Assembly (NCBI GenBank): GCA_029979005.1
Contig: JAPOIJ010000024.1
Location: 1 to 38,905 of the forward strand
DNA from: Planctomycetota bacterium
Lineage (GTDB): Bacteria > Planctomycetota > Planctomycetia > Pirellulales > Pirellulaceae
Direction: 5' to 3'
DNA length: 38,905 nucleotides
Below, one piece after another: positions 1 to 8,091 of the stretch. The translations under genes were made by a program, and so were the position numbers. The notes below the pieces were generated by a model. It searched no databases. It saw only the letters and a program-made list of their open reading frames with translations, and had not been told where the DNA came from. The first letter of the stretch is position 1. Every line of letters starts with the position of its first letter.

Positions 1-354
1 CAATCACAACCCAACCGTCCAGATAAAGACGCTGGGAGACTAATGAACACAAGTCACTCAAACCGAACTTCTTCCGGAAGATTGGGAATTCGAGTCGGTG
101 ATTTCGATGCAACCGTTGCCAAAAAAATGGGAATTGATGCGACGGAAGGTGTCCTGATTCTAGCCATCCAACCAGGCGGAGAAGCACACCGTGCAGGTCT
201 CGTGCCCGGCATGATCTTGACTGAGGTCAATCACAAAAAGATCGAATCTCTGAGTCAATTTAACCAATTGATGAGCGAACTAAATCTAGATGAAAGCTTG
301 CTTTTCTTGACCATGAGTCAAAATGGCTCACGATTCGTTGTGATTGACAGTTAG
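1..354 (+). CDS. C-terminal part of a PDZ protein, probably a Do/HtrA-type serine protease (5' end outside window)
   Basis: The reading frame is open from the first base, so I annotate a partial gene rather than only the 103-residue piece from the ATG at 43. The visible part is one PDZ domain: LGIRVGDFDATVAKKMGI resembles the start of the second PDZ of Do/DegP-type proteases, followed by an EGVLI strand, PGGEAHRAGLVPGMIL and a carboxylate-binding-type loop. The chain ends just after the domain, as expected for DegQ/MucD-like periplasmic proteases, in which PDZ domains present substrates to the trypsin-like domain. No protease residues (His-Asp-Ser) are in the window, so the protease identity is inference. 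A GGGAG lies close upstream of the ATG at 43, so a free-standing small PDZ protein cannot be excluded. An intrinsic terminator follows directly. Confidence 0.65.
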   Translation, partial: QSQPNRPDKDAGRLMNTSHSNRTSSGRLGIRVGDFDATVAKKMGIDATEGVLILAIQPGGEAHRAGLVPGMILTEVNHKKIESLSQFNQLMSELNLDESLLFLTMSQNGSRFVVIDS

Positions 355-374
355 TCATTTGATTTTTTTCAGCT

Positions 375-402
375 GGCTCTCATATTTGGGAGCCTTTTTT
401 TT
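375..402 (+). terminator. Intrinsic terminator of the PDZ gene
   Basis: GGCTCTC (375-381) pairs with GGGAGCC (388-394) around a six-base loop with one G-T wobble, and eight T residues (395-402) follow. It lies 20 bases after the PDZ stop codon. Confidence 0.85.
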
Positions 403-734
403 ACACAAAATTTAATCATTAAAGCATTGTCTCTGAGCGTTCCCTCAAAGTAGATTCTGCAAATCTCCAAGCCGAATCCCCCATTCGCTGGGAGACAGGA
501 CCGTTTCAAGAGCCAACTCTCACCAGCGGTCCCGCTATTGTGCCTCCCGACTTTAAACGGTGCATCGACTCCGATAAACTCGTTCTCTAAACCGACTTTA
601 TTTTTTTGCACCTAGTTTCTTAATTTGATTCACTATAATTCAATCCATTAACAACGAACCTGGTTAACCTGAACTGAAACCAAACCCTGAAATCAAACCT
701 GGTTAACCTGAAACCATCTACTGAAAGCCCTCTT
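403..734. other. Intergenic stretch without a convincing gene
   Basis: About 330 bases between the first terminator and the SnoaL-like gene. An 80-codon open frame on the minus strand (369-611) runs through the terminator hairpin and shows no recognisable domain, so I do not call it. The only structure I see is the duplicated AACCTGGTTAACCTGAA element just upstream of the next gene. Confidence 0.6.
657..712 (+). repeat. Pair of identical 17-bp direct repeats upstream of the SnoaL-like gene
   Basis: AACCTGGTTAACCTGAA occurs at 657-673 and again at 696-712, 39 bases apart start to start. Each copy contains the perfect 8-bp palindrome GGTTAACC. The second copy ends 22 bases before the ATG at 735. 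This is compatible with a tandem regulator-binding site, but the function is inferred only from position and symmetry. Confidence 0.55.
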
Positions 735-1643
735 ATGAAATTCACTCAGTTCATCACCGGCCTCCTATTGATCGGATTGATCACGGGGACGATCCTTGCT
801 CCTCGAATACTGTGCGCCGAGGAAGCTCGCGCCCCAATGAAAGTCAATGAAGCTGAAATTCGTGAATGTGCAAAAGTTTTTGCCAACGCATTTAACGCGG
901 GAAATGCCAAAGCGATCGCTGCTCAATGGACAAAGGATGGTGACTACACCAACGAGGCGGGGATTGAGTTCAATGGACGCGAAGCGATCGAGAAGGAATA
1001 CGAAAACTTCTTCAAGCAGTTTCCCGGCGTCAAAATCAAAATCGATATTGATGAAATTAAGATGCTTTCGGAAACCAGCGCGATCGAAGAAGGCACCGCG
1101 ACTCTCGGTGAACTCGCTCCCGTCGAATGCCATTACGTTTTGATCCATGTAAAGAAGAATGGCAAATGGCTGATCGCCTCGGCACGTGATATGCGAATTG
1201 AAGCGAAATCAAATTTCGAACGTTTCAGCGAACTTGAGAAGCTGATTGGTACGTGGAGCCACGAAACCGATGCAGGAAAAATTGAAACAACCTATCGCTG
1301 GATTGCCAATAAAAAGTTTATCGAAAGAGACTTTTCAGTTTCGATTGATGGGAAAACAACATTGTCAGGTACTCAAATCATCGGTTGGGAGCCGTCCAGC
1401 CAACAAATTACGTCGTGGCTATTTGACTCTACCGGCGGCAATGGAGTTGCTACCTGGTCTCCCACCACCAACGGATGGATGATTCAATCAAGTGGCGTCA
1501 CCGATGACGGCACCGTAACGGCAGCGACCAATTATTGGAATTTCCTGGACGACGATACGATCACATGGAAGTCAACCAATCGAATCATGGGAAATGAACC
1601 GCTTGCGGAAACCGCCGAATTAACCCTCAAGCGAATCAAATAA
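735..1643 (+). CDS. Secreted SnoaL-like (NTF2-fold) protein with C-terminal lipocalin-like beta domain
   Basis: The 302-residue product starts with a signal peptide (MKFTQFITGLLLIGLITG, cleavage near ILCAEE). Residues about 38-155 match the SgcJ/EcaC or DUF4440-type SnoaL-like family: a helix with FANAFNAGNAKAIAAQW, then DGDYTNEAGIEFNGREAI, and a final LIHVKKNGKWLIASARD strand. These folds are small ligand-binding or enzyme domains. Residues about 165-300 form a second beta-rich region with paired strands (LIGTWSHETDAGKIETTYRW, IIGWEPSSQQITSWLFDS) that resembles DUF1579-like or fatty-acid-binding-type barrels. The substrate is unknown. It probably acts in the periplasm. The 17-bp repeat pair lies just upstream, and no strong Shine-Dalgarno is visible. 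Confidence 0.8.
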   Translation: MKFTQFITGLLLIGLITGTILAPRILCAEEARAPMKVNEAEIRECAKVFANAFNAGNAKAIAAQWTKDGDYTNEAGIEFNGREAIEKEYENFFKQFPGVKIKIDIDEIKMLSETSAIEEGTATLGELAPVECHYVLIHVKKNGKWLIASARDMRIEAKSNFERFSELEKLIGTWSHETDAGKIETTYRWIANKKFIERDFSVSIDGKTTLSGTQIIGWEPSSQQITSWLFDSTGGNGVATWSPTTNGWMIQSSGVTDDGTVTAATNYWNFLDDDTITWKSTNRIMGNEPLAETAELTLKRIK

Positions 1644-1698
1644 TTTCCGTCGTCTCTCCATAACAACAAGTACACACGATCCATAAACTGGAATAAAC

Positions 1699-2121
1699 AT
1701 GAGCAAACATATTTTTACACTAACAGCCCTTCTTACCGCCTTTGCATTTCTACAGCACAATGAATGTGTTGCACATGGTTTTGGCGGATACCACAACGCA
1801 GCTGTTCGCGCGGCTGCCGTAAACCGGGCTGCGAGAGTCAGTCGCGGTATCAATATTGGCGTAGCCGCGGCCCCTTACCGACGCTACGGTTACCCACGCT
1901 ATCCAGCCCCAGTACCCGTCGCGCCATACTACCCGGCTTACAACCCAAGCGTTCCGTTTCCGGACATGCCCGGCCCGGGACCAGCCAATTTGGATAAGCT
2001 CGTTGGAAAGCCAGCAGCTCCCAATAATTCGCGTGCCAGTTCGCTAGATTCACTAGACGCTGCATTGAAGCAAATGAGCCTGCCCTCTGACGCCGGGCTT
2101 CCTGCAACTCCCGCGAAGTAA
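1699..2121 (+). CDS. Small secreted Pro/Tyr/Ala-rich protein, function unknown
   Basis: The 140-residue product has a signal peptide (residues 1 to about 25, cleavage near CVAHG). An Ala/Arg-rich segment follows (NAAVRAAAVNRAARVSRG), then a low-complexity Pro/Tyr region (about 58-95: YRRYGYPRYPAPVPVAPYYP) and a polar tail. I recognise no domain. Proline/tyrosine-rich exported proteins of this size are common in planctomycetes and may be envelope components, but that is inference. It lies 55 bases after the SnoaL-like gene on the same strand, so the two may share a transcript that ends at the strong terminator at 2151-2180. Confidence 0.65.
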   Translation: MSKHIFTLTALLTAFAFLQHNECVAHGFGGYHNAAVRAAAVNRAARVSRGINIGVAAAPYRRYGYPRYPAPVPVAPYYPAYNPSVPFPDMPGPGPANLDKLVGKPAAPNNSRASSLDSLDAALKQMSLPSDAGLPATPAK

Positions 2122-2150
2122 ACGCTAGGCTTGTTCGCATAGCCTAATTA

Positions 2151-2180
2151 GAGACCTCAACGGTGAGGTCTCTTTTTTTT
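2151..2180 (+). terminator. Strong intrinsic terminator after the Pro/Tyr-rich gene
   Basis: GAGACCTCA (2151-2159) and TGAGGTCTC (2164-2172) form a perfect 9-bp stem with an ACGG loop, followed by eight T residues (2173-2180). Confidence 0.93.
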
Positions 2181-2269
2181 GCGCAACTCTCGCACTAGCC
2201 ATTCGGGCAGCGACCGACCAAAGTAGAGATCACTCAAGAAGAATAGCTCAAGACGATTAGACAACTCGG

Positions 2270-3583
2270 CTATTGATCTTGCTGAAGCATCTCCAGCCCC
2301 TCCGAAAGAGCGTCCACCATCGAGTCGACGTCCGACTCATTCAACACCGTTGAAAGCGCCGCTGAACATGTATTGATCATCATAAAACCACGCTCATAAA
2401 GAAAATTCACAAGGAATTCAATTTGCTTATTTTCTGATGCGTCCGAATACGTCTCTCTATATCCTGTCGGAGGATTGGATTTTAAGTGGACGCGAAACAT
2501 CGAACCGGCGCCTGTCACGCAAGCATTCGCTCCCACAGATTCGATTGCCTCGGAAATTTTTAGACGTGAATAATCACCAAGCTGGTTGAGCCGATCTACC
2601 GCCTCACGATCAAATAATTCCATTGCCACCCGACCTGCCGTCATCGTCACCGGATTTGCCGAGAATGTCCCAGAAAACGGAAACGGCAGTCGATCCCTTG
2701 TGGGGTCAAGCACCGACATGAATTCATCCTTGCCAGCCAACCCGCCTACTGGAAAACCACCTCCGATTATCTTACCCAAGGCGGTTAAATCCGGTTCAAC
2801 ATCGTACCAGTCTTGAGCGCCTCCCCAGCCCATTCGAAAAGTAATCACTTCATCGAGCAAGAAGATGCAATCGTGATCAAGTGTCCATTTTCGAATTGCT
2901 TCCATGTACTCCTGACTTGCGGGAATCAATCCAACTCGATGGGGTAGAGGATCAATTAACACACAAGCCAATTCGCTTGCATGTCGGTCCAATAGCTCGA
3001 GCGTTTGACTAATATTATTAAATGGAAACACGATGACGTCATCCAGCGCCGCCTGGGGAGTCCCTTCGACAACTGGAACACTTTGCGGCGCTGAAACGTT
3101 CCCCCAATTCTCGGGATTGGATTTCTGGCTGACTTCTGCATAGTCATAGGTTCCATGATAAGCCCCTTCCGACTTCGCAATTTTAGGGCGCCCCGTAATT
3201 GCTCTGGCTGCCTTAATTCCCGCCATCACCGCTTCGGTTCCCGAATTCATGAATCGGATTTTCTCAAAGCCTTGGTTCCGATCACAGATATGTTGAGCAA
3301 ATCGCAGTTCAGCTTCAGTAGCCATTGTAAATGCGGTACCCTGCTGAAGCTGACGGGTTATCGCGTCAACGATTACAGGATGGGCATGACCGTGGATTAA
3401 AGACGCCATGTTGTTGGCAAAATCAACTCGAGTCACACCATCTATGTCGGTGACTCGGCTTCCCTTGCCAAAATCAACGTAATCCGGATTGGGCCTGCGA
3501 AAAATTGTATTCCTACTGATACCGCCGGGGAGTACCTGAAGAGCTTCTTTGTACAAAGACTGGCTTTTTGTTTGCGGTCTCAT
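2270..3583 (-). CDS. Class III PLP aminotransferase, glutamate-1-semialdehyde-aminomutase-like
   Basis: This is a fold-type I PLP enzyme of the class III aminotransferase family. From the ATG at 3583 it has 437 residues, normal for the family. Visible motifs are SGTEA (114-118), AYHGTYDY (141-148), the Asp-Glu pair in FLLDEVITFRMGWGG (D244, E245) and the PLP lysine K271 in LGKIIGGGFPVGG. The layout resembles glutamate-1-semialdehyde aminomutases and the related beta-amino-acid transaminases. No heme-pathway gene is nearby, and the partner 51 bases upstream is a radical SAM aminomutase, so transamination of a beta- or shifted-amino acid is my preferred reading rather than HemL. The frame also opens from a TTG at 3595, but the ATG at 3583 follows the purine-rich AAAAGAAG and is preferred. 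Confidence 0.85.
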   Translation of the reverse strand: MRPQTKSQSLYKEALQVLPGGISRNTIFRRPNPDYVDFGKGSRVTDIDGVTRVDFANNMASLIHGHAHPVIVDAITRQLQQGTAFTMATEAELRFAQHICDRNQGFEKIRFMNSGTEAVMAGIKAARAITGRPKIAKSEGAYHGTYDYAEVSQKSNPENWGNVSAPQSVPVVEGTPQAALDDVIVFPFNNISQTLELLDRHASELACVLIDPLPHRVGLIPASQEYMEAIRKWTLDHDCIFLLDEVITFRMGWGGAQDWYDVEPDLTALGKIIGGGFPVGGLAGKDEFMSVLDPTRDRLPFPFSGTFSANPVTMTAGRVAMELFDREAVDRLNQLGDYSRLKISEAIESVGANACVTGAGSMFRVHLKSNPPTGYRETYSDASENKQIEFLVNFLYERGFMMINTCSAALSTVLNESDVDSMVDALSEGLEMLQQDQ

Positions 3584-3634
3584 TCTTCTTTTCAATCGAA
3601 AAACAACTTAAATCCAAGATCACTCAACTCGCTG

Positions 3635-5047
3635 CTAATAAACCGGTTTCCCGGTAGCGCTGGCAAACAACCCGGCCTCATCAAAGATAATACGATCTTC
3701 GTAATCATTGAACCAAATCGCTTCAGGATTCCGCCCCACGATTGCAATTTTCCCGCGATCCCTTGCGTCAGCCGCATTTCGATAAAGCTTGAAAATCAAG
3801 ACACCATTTTCACCATGAGGAACGTCCATGGGTTCATCGGTCACCGCACAGACTTCCGTCTTACCTTTGTAATGAGTAATCGATAGTCTCGCGTGAGCTT
3901 CGATGCCTGAAAGGCCTTTCTGCGATTCATTAAGAATTCTCCAAGCTTCTTCAATCGACAAGTTAAAGGCGCGATGACCGACAATGTCACGTCCGCAATA
4001 AAATCTAGAATTTTCAATCCCATTACGTTTAAGCTCACGCTGCAAAATGCGGAGTGCATCCGGATTATCATTGATTCCTTTGATGATGGGCGACTGATTA
4101 TCAATGTTCACCCAGTTACGGCTTTTTAATTGTCTTACCGAACGAAGCGTATTGTCCAACCAAACCAACCCACCACCTGGATCGGTAAGATACTGCCCCT
4201 CCGAGTCTTTTTTAAGAAACTCATCCGGATGATTAAAATGAACGACAAATCGAAGATTGACGCGAGGATAGGCCTCATGAAACCCGTCCAACATTCTGAA
4301 AAACGCATCATCGAACCGGTCTGGATAAAAGGCCAGCTCTTTCGTGCCAAGGCGAATATTCTCAATTCCCGCGTCCGCTAGAGATGCCCACCAATTGCCA
4401 ATAATCTTATTGCTAAGAACCATTGGATCGCCACCGGACATCAGGATCTCTCTCAGCTTCTCGCGACCAGTCTCAGGATGCTTGCCTCCATTCGCTTCCA
4501 CTTCTTGGTTGTGGGCAATAATGTAGCTACAGATTTCATCAACCTTTGCCAACCCCTTCGGCGCCATCGCTCCATCTGGCCGCGACACATTCTTCTTGGC
4601 AATGAGTTCCTCGCGGTAACAAAATCGACAATGAGCTGAGCAGGTTGACGCAACATAAATGAGGCCAATCTCATATTTATGTAACAAGCCTTCTACTGGA
4701 CTGTAATCCATCTGCTTGCCTGGATCTTGTGAACCGGCAAGATCAAAGGTCTCAGCAGGACTCGCCTTGATCAACTGTTGAATCGCTGCGCTATTCTTGG
4801 CCTGCTCAAAATAATGCCGAGTAATCTTAACAGGCATGCGAGACTCAATATCTCTTTCGGTCCCCTTGATTTCTACCAAAGCCGCCAATTCGTCTTCGCT
4901 ATAGAAGCTCTGCATCTCCGAGGGAACAGATTTATCGATAAACTTTTTTAACCCCGCCGTAATCTGGCGATCGTACTTCCCCTTCTCGATCGAACTCACA
5001 AAAGACTGAGCCTTTTCTGACGCGGTGAAATTGGATATCGTTGACAT
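3635..5047 (-). CDS. Radical SAM enzyme of the lysine-2,3-aminomutase (KamA) family, divergent
   Basis: From the ATG at 5047 the product is 470 residues, near family length. The radical SAM cluster motif is CSAHCRFC (C136, C140, C143, spacing CX3CX2C), followed by ILMSGGDPMVLS (about 201-212) and LRFVVHFNHPDE (265-276), both typical of the KamA family. These enzymes use S-adenosylmethionine, a 4Fe-4S cluster and PLP to move an amino group between C2 and C3. The usual Gly-rich PLP-lysine loop (PGGGGK) reads THYKGKTEV here (391-399), with K394 or K396 as candidates, and the usual CRHCTRRR reads CRFCYREEL. The substrate may therefore differ from lysine. It is the first gene of a unit with the aminotransferase. 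The longer GTG start at 5110 lacks support. Confidence 0.85.
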   Translation of the reverse strand: MSTISNFTASEKAQSFVSSIEKGKYDRQITAGLKKFIDKSVPSEMQSFYSEDELAALVEIKGTERDIESRMPVKITRHYFEQAKNSAAIQQLIKASPAETFDLAGSQDPGKQMDYSPVEGLLHKYEIGLIYVASTCSAHCRFCYREELIAKKNVSRPDGAMAPKGLAKVDEICSYIIAHNQEVEANGGKHPETGREKLREILMSGGDPMVLSNKIIGNWWASLADAGIENIRLGTKELAFYPDRFDDAFFRMLDGFHEAYPRVNLRFVVHFNHPDEFLKKDSEGQYLTDPGGGLVWLDNTLRSVRQLKSRNWVNIDNQSPIIKGINDNPDALRILQRELKRNGIENSRFYCGRDIVGHRAFNLSIEEAWRILNESQKGLSGIEAHARLSITHYKGKTEVCAVTDEPMDVPHGENGVLIFKLYRNAADARDRGKIAIVGRNPEAIWFNDYEDRIIFDEAGLFASATGKPVY

Positions 5048-5430
5048 GGCAGGGTTCCATCGAAATAAGAATTCAAATCTCAGATTAAAAAAACCGGAGC
5101 GGCCGCACACTAACTCCCGGTTCCGTCATGTTAGCCATCGGCCCGCCACAATCAACCCGAACCTCTCGAAGCTTCAATTCAATAGGAGGCTCGAAATGGT
5201 CAATTTCGAAGTCGTTCACAAAATCACTCAAAAGAGCAGGGATTTTGACGATTTTTCGAAAAATGAATTATCCCCGACTCCCAAGCATTCGTGAGAACAA
5301 TCCAAATTGTAGACGTTGTATTTCGACCAACCGAATATCAACCCGAATTTGCAATCCAATTTAACTGACTCGCCGATGCCAAAAGAGGTCGCAACGATAG
5401 CGGCAGCAAAAGCAAGCAAACGAGAATCTT
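5048..5430. other. Intergenic stretch, upstream region of the radical SAM gene
   Basis: About 380 bases between two minus-strand genes. It should carry the promoter of the radical SAM operon and the end of the zinc-ribbon gene transcript. I see no intrinsic terminator. The one notable element is a 32-codon plus-strand frame at 5196-5294 with an ideal AGGAGG site, listed separately. Confidence 0.55.
5196..5294 (+). CDS. Possible small protein of 32 residues
   Basis: ATG at 5196 is preceded by AGGAGG (5185-5190 region) with a spacing of about six bases, which is the consensus arrangement, and the frame runs 32 codons to a TGA at 5294. The product is polar (MVNFEVVHKITQKSRDFDDF, then a Ser/Pro/Lys tail) with no membrane segment or known motif. 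It lies antisense to the leader of the radical SAM operon. A dyad CGAAAT-ggtca-ATTTCG overlaps the start codon region. The only support is the ribosome binding site, so it may be chance. Confidence 0.2.
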   Translation: MVNFEVVHKITQKSRDFDDFSKNELSPTPKHS

Positions 5431-6606
5431 TTAATTTGCCGAATTGAAAATGACGACAGCAGCAACGACTGCCGCAACTCCTGTCAGAACGGCCATTAGA
5501 ATTTTCACCCAACTGTAGGGACGCTGACCTTGAATCTCACCAGTCACCGCGTTTACAAAAATCTGATAGGGTTTATTTTTAAACCGATAAGTCATCAAAT
5601 AGACTGGTAGCAACAAGTGTTTGTAAGTCACTGCGTCGTACCGCGATTTGACAGAATGAACACGTTGCTTATCCCCACCAATACGCCCGCGAACATCCGA
5701 TAAAATTTCTGCGTCTATCCGCTTCTTTCCATTTTCAAATCCCCGATCCAGCTCAATGTCATAAGTTCGTGCGAGATAACCGGCGAGATATTGCTGAGTA
5801 AAGGGAACGCATTGTGTCAGCGGCCACGGTTCCAAAGCGATGATATAGTTTTCGGGAAGCCCCTGACTGGCGACAACCAAGACATCATCAAAGAAACGTT
5901 GAAATCTTCCTGACGCAGGATACCAACGTGTGCGAGTCTCCGTTCGCTTGTTTTTCCCCGTGCCGACACGAACCGTATAGTTTTCTCCGCGCTCTCCCGA
6001 GTAAACATTAAACGTGAGGGAGTCGAAAGTCCAATAAGGAAGATATACCCCATTAAACTTCCCTTGCGCACCTCGCTTTTTAAAATCCCCTGGTGCGAAC
6101 CATCTCGATTTCACCCACTCTTTCAGCTTTCCCTGAACGGTGCTCCGCTCTACCAAAAACGGCAAAACACCGTCCACCGGAACTCGTTTTGTGGCGGTGT
6201 GCACGTTTTCGCGTTGGATCGGTGAGCCGCAGTAGGGACAATCAGTGCTAGTTAAAGTCCCGGAGAAAACAACGACACCGCTACAAGAATCACAGCGCAC
6301 TTCACTGCAGCCAGTTACCCCTTCCGCTTCAGTTGCCTTTGCTTCTTCATCTAACTCACGAAACTCGACAATCCGTTCGAGCATGGCGTGAAAGTCTTGC
6401 TCCACTACCTCGCTGTCGGTAGTAAGCTCGACGTCCTTCTCAAAACCGCAATACGGGCATTTCAGTTTTTGCTGGCCGATATTGAACTCAAAATCCGCTC
6501 CACAGCTTTCGCATGGAAAAATTCGTCCTTTGCCTTCGTCCGTGGTCGCGCCGACAACATCGCTGCGACCAAGGACCTCTTGCATTTCAGATTCCGGAGA
6601 TTCCAT
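5431..6606 (-). CDS. Double zinc-ribbon protein with C-terminal membrane anchor
   Basis: From the ATG at 6606 (preceded by GAAAGGG) the product has 391 residues; the frame also opens at a TTG at 6636. Two zinc ribbons are visible: C32/C35 with C50/C53 (CESCG...CPYCG) and C105/C108 with C123/C126 (CDSCS...CPYCG). A long beta-rich middle region contains VYLPYWTFDSLTFNVYSGERG and a KNKRTETRTRWYPASG loop, and the chain ends in a single transmembrane helix (about 366-387, ILMAVLTGVAAVVAAVVIF). This layout is a known uncharacterised family often described as TFIIB-type zinc-finger or helicase-related by distant similarity, without helicase motifs. The gene follows the SPFH/GYF_2 gene on the same strand 140 bases downstream, which suggests a membrane-associated partnership. 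Confidence 0.75.
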   Translation of the reverse strand: MESPESEMQEVLGRSDVVGATTDEGKGRIFPCESCGADFEFNIGQQKLKCPYCGFEKDVELTTDSEVVEQDFHAMLERIVEFRELDEEAKATEAEGVTGCSEVRCDSCSGVVVFSGTLTSTDCPYCGSPIQRENVHTATKRVPVDGVLPFLVERSTVQGKLKEWVKSRWFAPGDFKKRGAQGKFNGVYLPYWTFDSLTFNVYSGERGENYTVRVGTGKNKRTETRTRWYPASGRFQRFFDDVLVVASQGLPENYIIALEPWPLTQCVPFTQQYLAGYLARTYDIELDRGFENGKKRIDAEILSDVRGRIGGDKQRVHSVKSRYDAVTYKHLLLPVYLMTYRFKNKPYQIFVNAVTGEIQGQRPYSWVKILMAVLTGVAAVVAAVVIFNSAN

Positions 6607-6745
6607 ATCCCTTTCGCTCGACTTAACTAGCCCCAAAACGAGCTTTTAAGAATTCAATCGTTACCTACAAAAACGTATTTTTTTCGTCACAGCAAACTCG
6701 CGTTTACAAATTTCCGGGACATAGCAGACCATGCCTCCCGATCCA

Positions 6746-7831
6746 CTAACCTGGCGGAGGGGGAGGGGGAACCGCACCAAAGTGGCCTGACAGTTGGGGA
6801 ACCTGTCCCGCCGTCATCCACTGCCCCAGCGACGGTGACCAGACGTTAGTTGTCGCAAGAACGCCACCGCTTTGAATCATTTGAATTAGCTGAGCGTCAT
6901 TGTAAGGGCCTTGCGCCTGGCCATTCACTGAGATGTGCCAAGTTGCCTGTGGCGGCGCCGGGGGCGCCGACAATCCCGGAGATTGGACCATTTGGTTGGC
7001 CATCGCAAACCCCATCCCCAACCCCATGCCGTCGGCAGCACCACCGCCAGCGGGATTATCAGCCGCTGCCATCATTGCATTACCCATCTGGAACTGCTGG
7101 AATCGATTCATGTCACCAATCACCCCCATACTACTGCGGGTATCGATGGCTTTCTCAACTTCCTCCGGTAAGGAAATATTAACAATGTTAAGCTGAGGGA
7201 CATCAAGGCCATACTCGTCGTCAACTCGCTCAAGAACCGCCTTGCGGAGTTGCTCCGAGAACTCACCATATCGACTTGCCAAATCAAGCGCCGCGACTTT
7301 CGACTCACCTAACAAATCTGCCAAAGCGGTGATTAAAATCGATCGCATCAGCTCACTGATTTCATCAGCTTCAAATGACGAATCCGTGCCAATCAACTCT
7401 TTCAACAACGCCTTCGGATCCTCCGCTCGCAGAGAATAAGTTCCAAAAGCCCGCAGTCGAATCGGACCAAAATCCGGATCCCGGAACATTATTGGATTCG
7501 GCGTCCCCCATTTTAAATCAGTGATCTGACGCGTACTAACAAAGTAGACCTCTGAACGGAAAGGACTATTAAAACCATGCTTCCAACCCATGATCGTACT
7601 GAGAATTGGAATATTGTCGGTGGTTAATTTATAGTTACCGGGCTCGAATACATCAGCAATTTCGCCTCGATGGACAAGAACTGCCATCTGGCCAGGCCGA
7701 ACAATAAGCTCGGCACCATTCTTGATTTCGTTTTGGTACCGTGGAAAACGCCAAGCAATTGTGTGCCGCGAATCGTCAATCCATTCAATAATGTCGACGA
7801 GTTCATTTCGCAGCTTGTCAAACAAGCCCAT
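6746..7831 (-). CDS. SPFH-domain protein with C-terminal GYF_2 domain (virion core protein/YdjI-like)
   Basis: The 361-residue product begins MGLFDKLRNELVDIIEW, the usual start of the SPFH subfamily related to Bacillus YdjI and poxvirus-core-like proteins. The SPFH region spans about 25-225 (VRPGQMAVLVHRGEIADVF, then LRAFGTYSLRAEDPKALLKEL and a coiled region). An Ala/Gly/Met-rich linker (about 240-290) leads to a GYF_2 domain at about 298-342 (WHISVNGQAQGPYNDAQLI...SLGQWMTA) and a Pro tail (PPPPPPG). SPFH proteins oligomerise at membranes; GYF domains bind proline-rich peptides. The ATG at 7831 has an AGGAG site eight bases upstream, and a near-consensus promoter lies 62 bases before it. The zinc-ribbon membrane protein downstream is a frequent neighbour of this subfamily. 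Confidence 0.88.
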   Translation of the reverse strand: MGLFDKLRNELVDIIEWIDDSRHTIAWRFPRYQNEIKNGAELIVRPGQMAVLVHRGEIADVFEPGNYKLTTDNIPILSTIMGWKHGFNSPFRSEVYFVSTRQITDLKWGTPNPIMFRDPDFGPIRLRAFGTYSLRAEDPKALLKELIGTDSSFEADEISELMRSILITALADLLGESKVAALDLASRYGEFSEQLRKAVLERVDDEYGLDVPQLNIVNISLPEEVEKAIDTRSSMGVIGDMNRFQQFQMGNAMMAAADNPAGGGAADGMGLGMGFAMANQMVQSPGLSAPPAPPQATWHISVNGQAQGPYNDAQLIQMIQSGGVLATTNVWSPSLGQWMTAGQVPQLSGHFGAVPPPPPPG

Positions 7832-7893
7832 TTAAAGACTCCTGGAAGAAGAGATTCAAAAGCAAGTCGCAGGCAAATTACCGCGACCGGTCA

Positions 7894-7921
7894 AGTATAG
7901 CACTGCGGTTAAACCCGTCAA
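7894..7921 (-). promoter_or_regulatory. Sigma-70-type promoter of the SPFH gene with extended -10
   Basis: Read on the minus strand: TTGACG (7921-7916), a 16-base spacer, then TATACT (7899-7894) preceded by TGC, an extended -10 element. Each hexamer matches the consensus at five of six positions. It lies about 62 bases before the ATG at 7831. Confidence 0.65.
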
Positions 7922-8091
7922 ATACCGTGAGGACCGCTCTTCGCCGCTTCGCAGACAGGTTTGCTACACCAAACACGAGGTTTTAAGTTACCCGAAATGT
8001 TCGCCACGCAAGTTTAACATGCCTACCGGCAGTGTTCTTGATCAGCAACGACGCTAAATCCCCACTTAGCCATATCGGAAAATCACTGAGC

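Noticed and set aside
369..611. 80-codon minus-strand open frame
   Set aside because: It runs through the terminator hairpin of the PDZ gene, lacks a ribosome binding site and has no recognisable domain.
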